Positions 63,124 through 64,000 of a stretch of DNA of 64,000 bases are shown here, piece after piece (the first letter of the stretch is position 1; the number at the start of each line of letters is the position of its first letter). Made by a program: the position numbers and the translations under genes. Below the pieces are notes generated by a model that made no database searches, was not told the origin of the DNA, and saw only the letters and a list, made by a program, of their open reading frames with translations. This DNA comes from Bacteroides mediterraneensis (GTDB lineage: Bacteria > Bacteroidota > Bacteroidia > Bacteroidales > Bacteroidaceae): assembly GCF_900128455.1 (NCBI RefSeq), contig NZ_LT635783.1, forward strand, positions 1,948,919-2,012,918, written 5' to 3'.

Positions 63124-64000
63124 ATGAATGTTTCTTTAAATAAAAGTAAATTAGGTGGTATTGGGGAGAATATGGTTCAAACCAAATTAATGCAGTTAGG
63201 GTTAAATGTGGTAAATGCGAATACTATTATAGCTAACTATGAAGCTGTGGATTTAATTTGTTCTCAGCCTGGGAATAAGAAAAACGTTTACATACAAGTA
63301 AAAACTTGTAGAGGCAATAACTTTCCTATTGGGATGACTTTGGCAAAATGTACTAAGGATTATCTAGAAAGGAAGGTTAAAGGTCCGTGGGTTTTTGTAC
63401 ATGTTGTCGGTGAAGGAATCAATATGGAATTTCAGTATTATATTCTGACAAGAGAAGAAATGATTGCTTTAGCGTCTGAAAGCAATTTTTGGTATATCAA
63501 TCAATGGAAAAAGACATATCGATTAAAGCCTGTGAATCTCAACAGTGCTTGTGGTATTGATTTGAAATGGTTAAGAGCAGAAGGGGAAGATAACAATTAT
63601 AAACATGAGGCTTTTATAAACCCGATAACAGCTAATACAGAAAATAAGTGGGAGAAAATATTGGATGAATTTGAGGCTGAGGATGGTATTAATGTAATAC
63701 TCGGAACTTTCACAGGCGTAACTGATTTTCAGAAGGAAGATAAAGAGAATGAGTTAGCTAGGCAATTCATGCTCCTTGCTAAAAAACTCTTGTATGGTGG
63801 ATACTTTCTTGTGAATGAGAGAAGACGTATTTATTTGGAAGATATTGAATTCTATTATCATGAAGAACAAACAGATGGTTTGAAAGATCCGGCAATGTAT
63901 CATACTTCAGATTATGAAAAGCGTGATGATTTGCCCTATTTCATATTAGGATCTATGAACTGTCATGTGTCGGGAATAGATATTACATTTGAAAATCAGG
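63124..64000 (+). CDS. PD-(D/E)XK-like protein with unrecognised C-terminus (cut by window end)
   Basis: At least 292 residues, open at the right edge. Residues 10-65 look like a Holliday-resolvase-type PD-(D/E)XK fold: GGIGENMVQTKLMQLGLNVV with E15, then AVDLIC with D43 and YIQVKTCRG with Q58 and K60 (Glu replaced by Gln, as in many of these nucleases). A middle region (about 80-180) is unrecognised. From about 222: GGYFLVNERRRIYLEDIEFY, KDPAMYH and SMNCHVSGIDITFEN, a pattern seen in uncharacterised proteins with a possible 3-methyladenine-glycosylase-like fold; this last point is a weak recollection. AT-rich, ten bases after the GIY-YIG-like gene, no stop in view. Confidence 0.65.
   Translation, partial: MNVSLNKSKLGGIGENMVQTKLMQLGLNVVNANTIIANYEAVDLICSQPGNKKNVYIQVKTCRGNNFPIGMTLAKCTKDYLERKVKGPWVFVHVVGEGINMEFQYYILTREEMIALASESNFWYINQWKKTYRLKPVNLNSACGIDLKWLRAEGEDNNYKHEAFINPITANTENKWEKILDEFEAEDGINVILGTFTGVTDFQKEDKENELARQFMLLAKKLLYGGYFLVNERRRIYLEDIEFYYHEEQTDGLKDPAMYHTSDYEKRDDLPYFILGSMNCHVSGIDITFENQ

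Noticed and set aside
1..64000. tRNA or rRNA genes
   Set aside because: No cloverleaf or rRNA-like stretch was seen in the intergenic regions; not ruled out without a search tool.

Overview
The window looks like chromosomal DNA of a gut Bacteroidales, most likely Bacteroides or Phocaeicola. The signs are a SusC/SusD polysaccharide utilization locus under a one-protein hybrid two-component regulator, many copies of the Bacteroidetes -7 promoter element TAnnTTTG (often with a TTG/TTTG -33 box 18-22 bases upstream), many DUF families typical of Bacteroidales, and lipoproteins with short lipoboxes. No rRNA, tRNA or CRISPR array was seen. Species cannot be decided from the sequence.

Layout. 1-558 is the 5' part of an AAA-ATPase/PD-(D/E)XK gene; a near-identical full copy lies at 11517-13070 and a diverged third copy at 24391-25938. 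841-9418 is a same-strand run: an outer-membrane beta-barrel protein, then AT-richer genes for a metalloprotease-like protein, a ChaN/TIKI-like protein, a DUF6624 protein, a CPBP-type membrane protease, a retropepsin-like aspartic protease and a DUF4377 lipoprotein. 9.4-13.4 kb is accessory DNA: a palindromic array, an orphan gene flanked by diverged direct repeats, a PH-like membrane protein, the second AAA-ATPase copy and a possible 32-residue small protein. 13.5-17.1 kb holds two DUF3857/transglutaminase-like secreted proteins. 17.4-29.9 kb is mixed housekeeping and accessory DNA: lipocalin, CbbX-like AAA+ ATPase, a 93-bp hairpin repeat array, DUF1810, TIGR04076, an alcohol dehydrogenase fused to a nuclease-like domain, flavin reductase, a 183-bp MITE, a GIY-YIG-like protein, DUF1847, a Spy-like protein, flavodoxin and a TrmH-type methyltransferase.

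30.1-44.2 kb is the polysaccharide utilization locus. The minus-strand operon susC-susD-sulfatase-GH29 fucosidase-sulfatase is transcribed away from a divergent 1380-residue hybrid sensor/regulator, followed by an AraC regulator. Together they suggest import and desulfation/defucosylation of a sulfated, fucosylated glycan. A hairpin containing a -7 element sits between susD and the enzyme genes, so enzyme expression may be set separately.

45.2-47.2 kb carries an FKBP isomerase, an RmlD-like reductase and a DUF4112 membrane protein. 47.3-54.7 kb carries two large SF1 helicases, the second fused to a phospholipase D-type nuclease domain and a Myb-like C-terminus, then a metallo-beta-lactamase/Nudix fusion. 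This is the best candidate for an undescribed nucleic-acid-processing or defence module. 54.8-56.3 kb holds an orphan DUF3791 gene, a helicase C-terminal remnant and a broken Fic gene. 56.4-62.5 kb is ordinary (glycerate kinase, beta-barrel protein, a frameshifted membrane protein, YqiA-like esterase, glutaredoxin, AEC transporter, AlkZ-like protein, a small Cys protein). 62.5-64.0 kb is AT-rich and holds a second GIY-YIG-like gene and a PD-(D/E)XK-like gene that runs off the edge.
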